From contig CAKUHV010000018.1 of assembly GCA_934659445.1 (NCBI GenBank), positions 1 through 23,010 on the forward strand: a stretch of DNA of 23,010 nucleotides. Reading direction: 5' to 3'. The DNA comes from an uncultured Oscillospiraceae bacterium (GTDB lineage Bacteria; Bacillota; Clostridia; Oscillospirales; Oscillospiraceae). Positions 7,387 to 15,338 of the stretch are shown piece after piece. Every line of letters begins with the position of its first letter. The first letter of the stretch is position 1. The position numbers were made by a program, and so were the translations under genes. The notes under the pieces are model-generated. The model saw nothing but the letters and a program-made list of their open reading frames with translations. It had not been told where the DNA came from and made no database searches.

Positions 7387-8535
7387 ATGCTGGATCTGCT
7401 GATCATCAACGGACATGTGATCGACCCCGCCAACCACATTGACGAGGTCCGGCCGGTCGCGGTCTATAACGGCGAGATCGTCCCCTATGACCCGGGCGAG
7501 GGGGCGAAGCACACCATTGACGCTGCGGAGCGGTACGTTTTTCCCGGCCTGATCGACGCCCACGCACATATGTTCACGGAGGGCTCGGACATCGGGATAT
7601 ATCCCGACCTTGCCTATCTGCCCACGGGCGTTACCAGCGCCATCGACTGTACGGCGGGCGTGTCGAATTATCGGATTTTCCGATCGGCGGTCATCAGCCG
7701 GAGCAAGGTCAGGATCAAGAGCTTTCTTCAGATGTGCTCGGCTGGCCTTGTCACGTCGAGCTACCATGAGTGCATCGACCCGAAGTATTTCGCCCCGGAA
7801 AAGATCGAAAGGATCTATCGGGAGAACTCGGACAACATTCTCGGCCTGAAGATCCGGCAGAGCGAGGAGCTGGCCGAAGGACTGGGAATCGCGCCCCTGA
7901 AGGCGACGGTTGAGATTGCGGACCGCATCGGCTGCCCCGTGGAGGTGCACTGCACCAACATCCCGGTGCCGACGGCGGAGGTGCTGGCCGTCCTGCGCCC
8001 CGGCGACATTTTCGAGCATGTGTATCAGGGCGTAAAGAACACCATCATCGACGAGCACGGAAAGCTGCGCGACTGTGTGCGCGAGGCGCGCGAACGGGGA
8101 ATCCTGTTCGACACGGCGGAGGGGCGCAAGCATGGCGACTTTGAGGTCATGCTTGCCGCGAAGGAGCAGGGCTTTGTGGCGGATTTCTGCAGCACGGACC
8201 TGGTCTCCGGAAGTATGTACCGCCGGCCGATCTTCTCGCTTCCGAACCTGATGTCCCGCTACATTGAGATGGGACTGCCCATGCAGAAGGTGGTCGAGAT
8301 GGCCACCGCCGCCCCGGCGAAGCTGATGAAGCTGGAGGGGAAGATCGGCTGCCTGAGCGAGGGAGCCAGAGCGGATATCGCCATCTTCCGCTGGATGCCG
8401 TTCCACCAGACCTACCGGGACTGGAAGGGAAGCGCCTTTTCCGCGGACAATGTGCTGAAGGCGGAAATGACCATCAAGGACGGAGACATCGTATACTGTG
8501 CTCCGGACTACCTGTACGAGGCGCAATATCAATAA
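7387..8535 (+). CDS. dihydroorotase-like amidohydrolase/deacetylase
   Basis: 382 residues of the metal-dependent amidohydrolase superfamily. Visible metal ligands in order: His59 and His61 (DAHAHMF), Lys155 (GLKIRQ, normally carbamylated), His188 (VEVHCTN), His211 (FEHVYQG) and Asp271 (CSTDLV). The N-terminal strand LLIINGHVIDPANHIDEVRP and the C-terminal EGARADIAIFRW segment form the small beta domain typical of the fold. It resembles the uncharacterised amidohydrolase/deacetylase branch rather than PyrC. Expected reaction: hydrolysis of a cyclic amide/ureide or an N-acyl group in the cytoplasm. Binding site AAAGGAGGAG lies before ATG 7387. It is fourth in the operon; a substrate imported by the TRAP-like system is a reasonable guess. 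Confidence 0.85.
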   Translation: MLDLLIINGHVIDPANHIDEVRPVAVYNGEIVPYDPGEGAKHTIDAAERYVFPGLIDAHAHMFTEGSDIGIYPDLAYLPTGVTSAIDCTAGVSNYRIFRSAVISRSKVRIKSFLQMCSAGLVTSSYHECIDPKYFAPEKIERIYRENSDNILGLKIRQSEELAEGLGIAPLKATVEIADRIGCPVEVHCTNIPVPTAEVLAVLRPGDIFEHVYQGVKNTIIDEHGKLRDCVREARERGILFDTAEGRKHGDFEVMLAAKEQGFVADFCSTDLVSGSMYRRPIFSLPNLMSRYIEMGLPMQKVVEMATAAPAKLMKLEGKIGCLSEGARADIAIFRWMPFHQTYRDWKGSAFSADNVLKAEMTIKDGDIVYCAPDYLYEAQYQ

Positions 8536-8551
8536 AAAGGAGCATATTGAC

Positions 8552-9253
8552 ATGTCTGTAGGAAAACGCATATATCTGAAACGCGAAATGCCGGATCAGG
8601 AGATCGTGGAGCAGTTCAAGTCCATCCCGGCCTCCAATACCGCCGATGTGATGGGCCGCAGCTGTGCCATGAACCCCCGCATCCATCTGGTGAGCAAGCC
8701 CAAGGCCCAGATGATGGCCGGCCCCGCTTACACGGTAAAGTGCCGGGCCGGCGATAACCTGACCCTGCACGCCGCCCTGAACTTCTGCGGCGAGGGGGAC
8801 GTCCTGGTGGTGTCCAACGAGGAGGACGATACCCGGGCCCTGATGGGCGAGGTGATGATGGCGTATCTGAAATACACCAAGAAGATCGCCGGCATCGTGC
8901 TGGACGGCCCCATCCGCGACATTGACGAGATCGGCCACTGGGACTTCCCCGTCTACTGCACCGGCACCACCCCCGGCGGCCCCTATAAGGAAGGCCCCGG
9001 CGAGATCAACGTGCCCATCGCCTGCGGCGGCGTCAGCGTCAACCCCGGCGATATCATTCTGGCCGACCCCGACGGCGTGATCGTCATCCCCCGCAAGGAT
9101 GCCGCAGCGATCCTGGAGGATGCGAAGAAGTTCCAGGCGGCGGACGAGGCGAAGGCCGCTGCGGCCAAAAACGGCACTGCGAACCGCGCCTGGGTGGAAA
9201 AGACGCTTGCCGCGAAGGAGTATGAGATCATCGATGATGTTTATCGCCCCTGA
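8552..9253 (+). CDS. RraA-like / HMG-CHA aldolase family protein
   Basis: 233 residues. The family core is intact: SNTADVMGR near residue 27, the GEVMMAYLKYTKKIAGIVLD helix-strand, and GPIRDIDEI with Arg122 and Asp123. These match the pyruvate- and metal-binding Arg/Asp of 4-hydroxy-4-methyl-2-oxoglutarate aldolases. VNPGDIILADPDGVIVIPR is the characteristic C-terminal strand pair. Enzymes of this family cleave 4-hydroxy-2-oxo diacids to pyruvate plus a 2-oxo acid or decarboxylate oxaloacetate. True RraA RNase E inhibitors share the fold but belong to RNase E-containing bacteria, so a metabolic role is preferred. ATG 8552 follows AAAAGGAG, 16 nt after the previous stop. The last 40 residues are an Ala/Lys-rich extension. 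It is the last gene of the operon. Confidence 0.85.
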   Translation: MSVGKRIYLKREMPDQEIVEQFKSIPASNTADVMGRSCAMNPRIHLVSKPKAQMMAGPAYTVKCRAGDNLTLHAALNFCGEGDVLVVSNEEDDTRALMGEVMMAYLKYTKKIAGIVLDGPIRDIDEIGHWDFPVYCTGTTPGGPYKEGPGEINVPIACGGVSVNPGDIILADPDGVIVIPRKDAAAILEDAKKFQAADEAKAAAAKNGTANRAWVEKTLAAKEYEIIDDVYRP

Positions 9254-9291
9254 GCCGGCGGAGTGACCTCGCCGACAGCAGAAGAAAAGGC

Positions 9292-9323
9292 AAAAAGGCC
9301 GCGGCGAAAGCCGCGGCCTTTTT
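9292..9323 (+). terminator. terminator of the LysR-linked catabolic operon
   Basis: AAAAAGGCCGCGGC pairs perfectly over 14 bp with GCCGCGGCCTTTTT around a GAAA tetraloop at 9306-9309. It would also work on the minus strand. Confidence 0.96.
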
Positions 9324-9565
9324 GTGTATCTGCGCCTCCAACCGCCCGGAAAAGAGCGGCATTCCCGGAGGAACGGTTTGTCATATCCAACAAAAATGGG
9401 CAGGAGAAACGGCGGCGGAGCAGCTGTCCCGAAAGCGCGAAATGACGCAGGAATTGCGGGAAGTGCTTAAAACACGGCAATAATTGCATGATTCGAGTCA
9501 AAAAGGAAGTGTAAATGGAATTAAATGCCAATCAAAAGCCGATAAACTCCCGGCGACTGTGTGGA
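9324..9565. other. intergenic stretch, nothing recognised
   Basis: No supported reading frame, tRNA or known riboswitch was found. It is more AT-rich toward its right end. I looked for a Rex operator (TTGTTAA-N4-TTAACAA type), expected for a hydrogenase in Clostridia, and did not see one. A short palindrome GCAATAATTGC lies near 9477-9487. Confidence 0.5.
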
Positions 9566-9594
9566 TTGACTTTTCCCTTCAAATATGACAATAT
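9566..9594 (+). promoter_or_regulatory. sigma-A-type promoter of the hydrogenase operon
   Basis: TTGACT (9566-9571), a 17-nt spacer and CAATAT (9589-9594). The start site would be near 9601, giving a leader of about 115 nt before the first gene. Confidence 0.6.
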
Positions 9595-9622
9595 CATTTT
9601 GGTAAAAAATGACGAAAGCAAA

Positions 9623-9637
9623 CGGCGGGGACGTCCG
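9623..9637. repeat. 15-bp exact repeat, copy 1 (hydrogenase leader)
   Basis: CGGCGGGGACGTCCG within the transcribed leader of the hydrogenase operon, about 22 nt after the inferred start site. See copy 2 at 21785-21799. Confidence 0.5.
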
Positions 9638-9716
9638 GCCTTCATCTGCGCGAAGGGGATGTTTCCGGGATAGACCGAAGCAATGGGAGCATTTCAAAAA
9701 AGATGAGAGGGAGCTT

Positions 9717-10199
9717 ATGAATTTACAGATCACAGATCGAGTGCGCCAGATCGTGGAGTCCCACGGCAGCAGCAGCGCCAACCTGATCGCCATTTTGCAG
9801 GACGTTCAGGCGGAGTACAACTACCTCAGCGTGGCGAATCTGAGCTACATCGCGGACGCGCTGGGCATCAGCGTGTCCAAGGTGTACAGCGTGGCCACCT
9901 TCTACGAGAATTTCTCGCTGGAGGCCAAGGGAAAGCACATCGTCAAGGTGTGCGCGGGCACGGCCTGCCATGTGCGCAAGTCCGGCCCCATTTACGATGC
10001 CCTGCGGGAGTATCTGGGGCTGGAGGGAAAGAAAAAGACCTCTGACGACGGGCTGTTCACCCTGGAGACCGTGGCATGTCTGGGCGCCTGCGGTCTGGCC
10101 CCGGTGATGACGGTGGACGGCGAGGTCCACGCGAAGATGGACCCCGAGACGGCCGTTGGCCTGCTGGAGGAGATCCGGGCAAAGGAGGGCGCACAATGA
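9717..10199 (+). CDS. hydC: [FeFe] hydrogenase NuoE-like subunit (HydC/HndA type)
   Basis: 160 residues, the normal size of the 24-kDa NuoE family. A helical N-terminal region contains IAILQDVQAEYNYLSVANLS and ALGISVSKVYSVATFYENFS. The thioredoxin-like domain carries a [2Fe-2S] cluster on Cys79, Cys84 (CAGTACHVRKS), Cys121 and Cys125 (CLGACG). It is the small redox subunit of a soluble NAD-linked hydrogenase, passing electrons to the flavoprotein. ATG 9717 follows GAGAGGGAG; the longer in-frame extension is unlike the family. Its stop overlaps the start of the next gene by ATGA, so translation is coupled. The symbol follows the HydABC naming and is assigned by family only. Confidence 0.93.
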   Translation: MNLQITDRVRQIVESHGSSSANLIAILQDVQAEYNYLSVANLSYIADALGISVSKVYSVATFYENFSLEAKGKHIVKVCAGTACHVRKSGPIYDALREYLGLEGKKKTSDDGLFTLETVACLGACGLAPVMTVDGEVHAKMDPETAVGLLEEIRAKEGAQ

Positions 10200-12085
10200 G
10201 CAGACTGACACGGGAAGAGCTGAACGCCCGCCGGGTGCAGGCCAAGCAGCTGCTGGCCGCCGAGGGGCGGGAGATCCTGGTGTGCGCCGGAACGGGCTGT
10301 ATCGCCGGCGGCTCCATGAAGATCTACGACTATCTGAAGGCCGAGTGCGAGCGCCGGGGCCTGAAGACCCGGGTGTCCCTGCGCCACGAGGGGGCGGGGG
10401 ACGACGCCATCCACTTCAAGAAGAGCGGCTGCCACGGCTTCTGCGAGATGGGCCCCCTGCTGACCATCGAGCCGGAGGGCATCCTCTACACCCACGTGAA
10501 GGTGGAGGACTGCGACGAGATCATCGAAAAGACGATCCTGGGCGGGCAGATCGTGGACCGGCTGCTGTACCAGCTCAATGGCGTGGCCTACGCCCGCCAC
10601 GACGAGATCCCCTTCTATCAGAAGCAGCAGCGGGTGGTGCTGGAGAACTGCGGCACCACGGACGCCGAGGATATGGACGAATATCTGGCCCACGACGGCT
10701 ATCTGGCCTTTGAAAAGGCCCTGTTCGAGCTGACCGGCGAGGAGATCTGCAAAGAGGTGCTGGACTCCGGCCTGCGGGGCCGAGGGGGCGCCGGCTTCCC
10801 CGCCGGACGGAAGTGGGACAGCGTGCGCCGCCAGCCCGAGGGCAAAAAGTATGTGGTGTGCAACGGCGACGAGGGCGACCCGGGCGCCTTTATGGACCGC
10901 TCCATTATGGAGGGCAACCCCCACAGCGTGATCGAGGGCATGATGATCGCCGCCGTGGCTGCGGGCAGCGACGAGGGCTACATCTACGTCCGGGCGGAGT
11001 ATCCCCTGGCGGTGGAGCGCCTGCGCGTCGCTATCGCCAAGGATGAGGAGCTGGGCCTGCTGGGGGACAACATCCTGGGCACCGATTTCAGCTTCCACCT
11101 GCACATCAACCGGGGGGCCGGGGCCTTCGTCTGCGGCGAGGGCAGCGCCCTGACCGCCTCCATCGAGGGCAAGCGGGGGATGCCCCGGGTGAAGCCCCCC
11201 CGCACGGTGGAGCACGGCCTTTGGGAGCGGCCCACGGTGCTGAACAACGTGGAGACCTATGCCAATGTGCCCCTGATCCTCCGCCGGGGCAGCGCCTGGT
11301 TCCGCAGTCTGGGCACGGAGAAGAGCCCGGGCACCAAGGCCTTCGCCCTGACGGGCAACGTGGTGAACACCGGCCTGATCGAGGTGCCCATGGGGGCCAC
11401 CCTGCGGCAGATCATCTTCGACATCGGCGGCGGCATCAAGGACGGCAAGAAGTTCAAGGCCGTGCAGATCGGCGGCCCCGCCGGCGGCTGTCTGACGGAG
11501 GAGCATCTGGATCTGCCCCTGGACTTCGACTCCCTGAAGAAGGTGGGGGCCATCATCGGCTCCGGCGGCCTTGTGGTCATGGACGAGGGCACCTGTATGG
11601 TAGAGACCGCCCGCTTCTTCATGAGCTTTACCCAGAACGAGAGCTGCGGCAAGTGCGTCCCCTGCCGTGAGGGCACCAAGCGCATGCTGGAGATCCTCAC
11701 CCGCATCGTGAACAACGAGGGGGCGCCGGAGGATCTGGACCTGCTGGAGGAGCTGGCAGCCACCATCAAGGCCGCCTCTCTGTGCGGCCTGGGTCAGGCG
11801 GCCTGCAACCCCGTGGTGAGCACGCTGAAGTATTTCCGGAACGAGTATCTGGCCCACGTGGTGGACCACCACTGTCCCATCTGCAACGGCCGTAAGCGCC
11901 GCCTGCGGATTATTCCCGAGCTGTGCAAGGGCTGCGGCAAGTGCAAGCGCAACTGCCCCATGGACGCCATCTCCGGCGAGATCCGCATGCCCCACGTCAT
12001 CGACAACGAAAAATGCGTCCACTGCGGCGCCTGCTGGGGCGCCTGTCCCTTCGGGGCCATCGACGCCATTGAAGAGGAGGGCTGA
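10196..12085 (+). CDS. hydB: [FeFe] hydrogenase NuoF-like flavoprotein subunit (HydB/HndC type)
   Basis: 629 residues. Domain order: N-terminal thioredoxin-like [2Fe-2S] domain with Cys30, Cys35, Cys79 and Cys83; NuoF core with GLRGRGGAGFPAGRKW (about 192-207) for NADH and NGDEGDPGAFMDR (about 223-235) for FMN; SLBB-like region; ESCGKCVPCREGT plus SLCGLGQAACNP for the [4Fe-4S] cluster; and a C-terminal 2x[4Fe-4S] ferredoxin domain (CKGCGKCKRNCP near 578, CVHCGACWGACP near 606). It is the NAD(H)- and FMN-binding subunit where electrons from NADH and ferredoxin would be combined or split. The length and added ferredoxin domain match HydB of trimeric electron-bifurcating hydrogenases. It is located in the cytoplasm and coupled at both ends to its neighbours. 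Confidence 0.95.
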   Translation: MSRLTREELNARRVQAKQLLAAEGREILVCAGTGCIAGGSMKIYDYLKAECERRGLKTRVSLRHEGAGDDAIHFKKSGCHGFCEMGPLLTIEPEGILYTHVKVEDCDEIIEKTILGGQIVDRLLYQLNGVAYARHDEIPFYQKQQRVVLENCGTTDAEDMDEYLAHDGYLAFEKALFELTGEEICKEVLDSGLRGRGGAGFPAGRKWDSVRRQPEGKKYVVCNGDEGDPGAFMDRSIMEGNPHSVIEGMMIAAVAAGSDEGYIYVRAEYPLAVERLRVAIAKDEELGLLGDNILGTDFSFHLHINRGAGAFVCGEGSALTASIEGKRGMPRVKPPRTVEHGLWERPTVLNNVETYANVPLILRRGSAWFRSLGTEKSPGTKAFALTGNVVNTGLIEVPMGATLRQIIFDIGGGIKDGKKFKAVQIGGPAGGCLTEEHLDLPLDFDSLKKVGAIIGSGGLVVMDEGTCMVETARFFMSFTQNESCGKCVPCREGTKRMLEILTRIVNNEGAPEDLDLLEELAATIKAASLCGLGQAACNPVVSTLKYFRNEYLAHVVDHHCPICNGRKRRLRIIPELCKGCGKCKRNCPMDAISGEIRMPHVIDNEKCVHCGACWGACPFGAIDAIEEEG

Positions 12086-12088
12086 GCA

Positions 12089-13789
12089 ATGTCCAAAGGG
12101 ATCATGTATGTGGATGGGCAGCGCGTGCCCTTCGACGGGGACAAAAACGTCCTGTCCGTTATCCGCCGGGCGGGTATCGAGATGCCCACCTTCTGCTACT
12201 ACTCCGATCTGTCCGTCTACGGCGCCTGCCGTATGTGCGTGGTGGAGGACGAAAAGACCGGAAAGATCGACGCCAGCTGCTCCATGGAGCCCCGGGACGG
12301 CATGCGTATCCGCACCAACAGCGGCCGCCTGCTGAAGCACCGCCGGATGATCCTGGAGCTGCTGCTGGCCTCTCACAGCTGCGAGTGTACCACCTGCGAG
12401 AAGAGCGGCCAGTGCCATCTGCAGGATCTGGCCCAGCAGTTCGGCGTGCGCCGGGTGCGCTTTGCCGACACCCGGGAGCGGCAGCCGCTGGACAATTCCT
12501 CCCCCGCGGTGCTGCGGGACCCCAACAAGTGCATCCTGTGCGGCGACTGCGTGCGGGTGTGCGAGGAGATGCAGGGCATGGGCATCCTGAACTTTGCCCA
12601 CCGGGGCAGCAATGCCCAGGTCATGCCCGCCTTCGACCGGAAGCTGGCCCAGACCAAGTGCGTCAGCTGCGGCCAGTGCGCCGCCGTGTGTCCCACCGGG
12701 GCCATCACCGTGAAGAACCAGATCGGCGAGGCATGGCGCGCCATCCACGACCCGTCCAAGCGGGTGGTGGTGCAGATCGCCCCCGCCGTGCGGGTGGCGG
12801 TGGGAGAGACCTTCGGTCTGCCCGCCGGGGTGAACGCATTGGATAAGCTGGTCACCGCCCTGAAGCTCATGGGAGTGGACGAGGTGTATGACACCACCTT
12901 CGCCGCCGACTTTACCACCATTGCCGAGTCGGAGGAGTTTTTGCAGCGCCTGAAAAACGGCGGGCCCTTCCCCATGTTCACCTCCTGCTGCCCCGCGTGG
13001 GTGAAATATCTGGAGGAGGAGAACCCCAAATATCTGAAAAATATCTCCACCTGCAAATCCCCCATGGAGATGTTCGGGGCCATTGTGCGGGACAAGTACG
13101 CCGCCAAGGACGCCGCCGACGGCCGCACCACCTATCAGATCGCCATCATGCCCTGCACTGCCAAGAAGATGGAGGCCGCCCGGCCGGAGTTTATCCACGA
13201 CGGCCGGCCCGACGTGGATCTGGTGCTGACCACCAAAGAGATCATCGACATGATGAAGGAGACCGGCATCCAGATGAGCGAGCTGGAGCTGGAGTCCCCC
13301 GACCTGCCCTTCGGCCTTGGCTCCGGCGCGGCGGTGATCTACGGCACCACCGGCGGCGTGGCCGAGGCAGTGGTGCGCCACTGCCTGCCCGACAAGAGCA
13401 AAAACGCCCTGCGCACCATCAGCTTCCTGGGCCTGCGGGGCAGCGGCAGCATCAAGGAGGTCACCGTCCAGGTGGGGGAGACCGAGCTGAAGCTGGCCGT
13501 GGTCAACGGTCTGGCCAACGCCCGCAAGCTGCTGCGTGAGATCGACGAGGGCCGCGCCTTCTACCACCTGATCGAGGTGATGACCTGTCAGGGGGGCTGC
13601 GTGGGCGGCGCGGGCCAGCCCTATGGCCTGAAGGCGGTGAAGGAGCAGCGGGGGGACGGCCTGCACCAGGCGGACAACGCCGCCATGTTCAAGCGGGCGG
13701 AGCGCAACCCCATCGTCACCGGAATGATGGCCAACTACGGGCCGGAGCGCTGCCACCAGCTGCTGCACGTCAGCTATGTGAAGGAATAA
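12089..13789 (+). CDS. hydA: [FeFe] hydrogenase catalytic subunit, group A (HydA/HndD type)
   Basis: 566 residues. The N-terminal [2Fe-2S] domain has Cys36, Cys47, Cys50 and Cys64. It is followed by the His-ligated cluster motif SHSCECTTCEKSGQC and two [4Fe-4S] sites (CILCGDCVRVCEEMQ; CVSCGQCAAVCP). The H-cluster domain has L1 FTSCCPAW, L2 MPCTAKKMEA and L3 MTCQGGCVGGAGQP, so all four cubane cysteines and the proton-transfer Cys are present. It makes or consumes H2 in the cytoplasm, joined to HydB and HydC for NADH plus ferredoxin coupling. L3 has Ala at the third position of the usual GGGGQP. It lacks the extra C-terminal [2Fe-2S] extension of Thermotoga HydA and is closer in length to HndD. 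The start is three bases after hydB with GAGGAGGG upstream. The maturases HydE, HydF and HydG are not in the window. Confidence 0.96.
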   Translation: MSKGIMYVDGQRVPFDGDKNVLSVIRRAGIEMPTFCYYSDLSVYGACRMCVVEDEKTGKIDASCSMEPRDGMRIRTNSGRLLKHRRMILELLLASHSCECTTCEKSGQCHLQDLAQQFGVRRVRFADTRERQPLDNSSPAVLRDPNKCILCGDCVRVCEEMQGMGILNFAHRGSNAQVMPAFDRKLAQTKCVSCGQCAAVCPTGAITVKNQIGEAWRAIHDPSKRVVVQIAPAVRVAVGETFGLPAGVNALDKLVTALKLMGVDEVYDTTFAADFTTIAESEEFLQRLKNGGPFPMFTSCCPAWVKYLEEENPKYLKNISTCKSPMEMFGAIVRDKYAAKDAADGRTTYQIAIMPCTAKKMEAARPEFIHDGRPDVDLVLTTKEIIDMMKETGIQMSELELESPDLPFGLGSGAAVIYGTTGGVAEAVVRHCLPDKSKNALRTISFLGLRGSGSIKEVTVQVGETELKLAVVNGLANARKLLREIDEGRAFYHLIEVMTCQGGCVGGAGQPYGLKAVKEQRGDGLHQADNAAMFKRAERNPIVTGMMANYGPERCHQLLHVSYVKE

Positions 13790-13793
13790 GGAG

Positions 13794-13832
13794 AAAATCA
13801 AAACCTCCGGCTTAGCCGGAGGTTTTGATTTT
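13794..13832. terminator. bidirectional terminator between hydA and the membrane protein gene
   Basis: An 18-bp perfect stem, AAAATCAAAACCTCCGGC with its complement, around the loop TTA. It has T tracts on both strands and sits between convergent stop codons at 13789 and 13845. Confidence 0.95.
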
Positions 13833-13844
13833 GTTTTAAGGTCG

Positions 13845-15338
13845 TCAGACCCAGGCGGGCTTTCCGTCCACCAGCCAGAACTGCAAAGCGTTCTGGGCGA
13901 GGCGGAAGGTGACGCTGCGGCCCCAGCTGCCGCTGACGCGCTGCTCCCGGGCGGTGTAAATGGGGAACTGGATCAGGCTGTCCTGATGGGTGTAGTTGAT
14001 CCAGGAGCTTACAACATAGTCGTCGTCAATGGCGATCATGCCGTAGGACACATAGCCCCGCTGGTTCTCGCTGCGCCGGGGCATGGAGAAGTCGGCGAAG
14101 ATGTCGGAGACCTTCCGCGCGCCGAAGAAGGGGGACTGGGCGGTATAGCTCTGCTCCTCCAGAGCGTAATAGGGGGCGGAATAGGTCGTGCCGTCCCGGT
14201 CATACAGCACCCGGCCGGTATACTCGCCGCCGTCGGAGCGCCAGCCCTCGCTGTCCCGGAAGGCGGGCCAGATCTGAAGATCCTCCGTGCCGGGGAAGCG
14301 GGCGTCCTGGGTCCAGCGGAAGTGGTGGAACACCAGCCAGTGATCCCCGTCTCCGGGCAGCTGCACCGCCGTGTCGGTAAGGTGCAGCTCCTTTACATCG
14401 TACACTGTGGTGATCTGGGTGTAGTTGCCGTAGGTGCTGCGCACCTCGCGGCCGTCGTTCATGGCCTCGTCCGTCTCGTGGACGGCCACCTGAAGGGCCC
14501 CGGCGCAGGAGAGCAGATCCTCCTCCGTCAGGTCGTCCAGGGCCTGCTCCGGATAGCCCAGCGCCAGCAGATTTTCCCGGCTGGCCTGTGCCTCGGCGCT
14601 GAGCACTGTGTGCTCCGGCTGCCAGTCCATGGGGTAGCGGCGGCAGAAGAGGAAGCCGAGGGCCATCACCGCCAGCAGGGAGAACACGATGATGCGGATC
14701 AGCACCCCGTCGGACACCCGCACCGGAGCGGGGGTCAGGGCGTAGCCGTGCTCCTCCATATCCTTGGACAGGGCGGACAGGCACCGGAGGATGAGGATAT
14801 AGCAGGCCAGAAGGGCAATGGCGAAGAGCCACCCGGTATACTGGATGACCGCCAGCCCCAGCACCGCCACATTCCACACCAGCAGCGCCCCGGGGGCAGA
14901 GGAGCGCTCCAGCTGCCACTTGTTCTCCACAGCGCGGATGCCCCGCCACAGGCCGAAGCAGATCAGCAGGTTCAGCCCGATCAGGATGTAGGACAGACCG
15001 GGGCTGAGGGCGGCCATAAAGGCCCCGCGGTAAATGGTGGCGTCCACCGCCACCGAGGGGAGAATGAGCACGCAGCGGATCGCCGCACACCACCAGCACA
15101 GGCCGAACCAGCGGTTCTCCCGCCGCAGGGCGCGGAAGCCCAGCAGCTGGCACAGAACGCCGATCAGGGGCAGCAGGATGTTCAGATTCAGGAAGCTCAG
15201 GGTGATGCTGCAAAGGCCGCTGCCGCCGATGATGTAGCCCATGGCCCGGCGCCAGGGGGTGATCTCCAGGGCCACGTCGTCGGGGGGGAGCTCGGGCAGA
15301 GCCTCCTCCATCAGCTTGTCAAAGTCGCGGTCAGTCAT
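13845..15338 (-). CDS. multi-pass membrane protein, probable anti-sigma/sensor partner
   Basis: 497 residues, with no family I can name. Residues 1-30 are a charged cytoplasmic segment (MTDRDFDKLMEEALPELPPD). It is followed by about seven or eight transmembrane helices to residue 240 and then a polar domain of about 255 residues, probably outside the membrane, rich in Trp, Tyr and Asp. I take ATG 15338 as the start because GGGAGG lies eight bases upstream; a GTG three codons earlier overlaps that site. The start codon lies inside the last codons of the sigma factor gene (8-nt overlap), so the two are translationally coupled. By position it is the sigma factor's membrane regulator, but no zinc-anti-sigma motif (HxxxCxxC) is visible. 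It ends at the bidirectional terminator. Confidence 0.75.
   Translation of the reverse strand: MTDRDFDKLMEEALPELPPDDVALEITPWRRAMGYIIGGSGLCSITLSFLNLNILLPLIGVLCQLLGFRALRRENRWFGLCWWCAAIRCVLILPSVAVDATIYRGAFMAALSPGLSYILIGLNLLICFGLWRGIRAVENKWQLERSSAPGALLVWNVAVLGLAVIQYTGWLFAIALLACYILILRCLSALSKDMEEHGYALTPAPVRVSDGVLIRIIVFSLLAVMALGFLFCRRYPMDWQPEHTVLSAEAQASRENLLALGYPEQALDDLTEEDLLSCAGALQVAVHETDEAMNDGREVRSTYGNYTQITTVYDVKELHLTDTAVQLPGDGDHWLVFHHFRWTQDARFPGTEDLQIWPAFRDSEGWRSDGGEYTGRVLYDRDGTTYSAPYYALEEQSYTAQSPFFGARKVSDIFADFSMPRRSENQRGYVSYGMIAIDDDYVVSSWINYTHQDSLIQFPIYTAREQRVSGSWGRSVTFRLAQNALQFWLVDGKPAWV

Noticed and set aside
8552..9253. RraA as RNase E inhibitor working with the nearby rny
   Set aside because: The catalytic Arg/Asp pair of the aldolase branch is present, it is locked in a catabolic operon, and RNase Y is unrelated to RNase E.
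9324..9716. Rex operator controlling the hydrogenase
   Set aside because: No TTGTTAA/TTAACAA-type dyad could be found; redox control may act elsewhere.
9992..13801. A 1269-codon open frame on the minus strand
   Set aside because: It lies exactly opposite the hydrogenase genes, is Gly/His/Ala/Leu-rich with no domain, and arises from the strong third-position GC bias of hydB and hydA.
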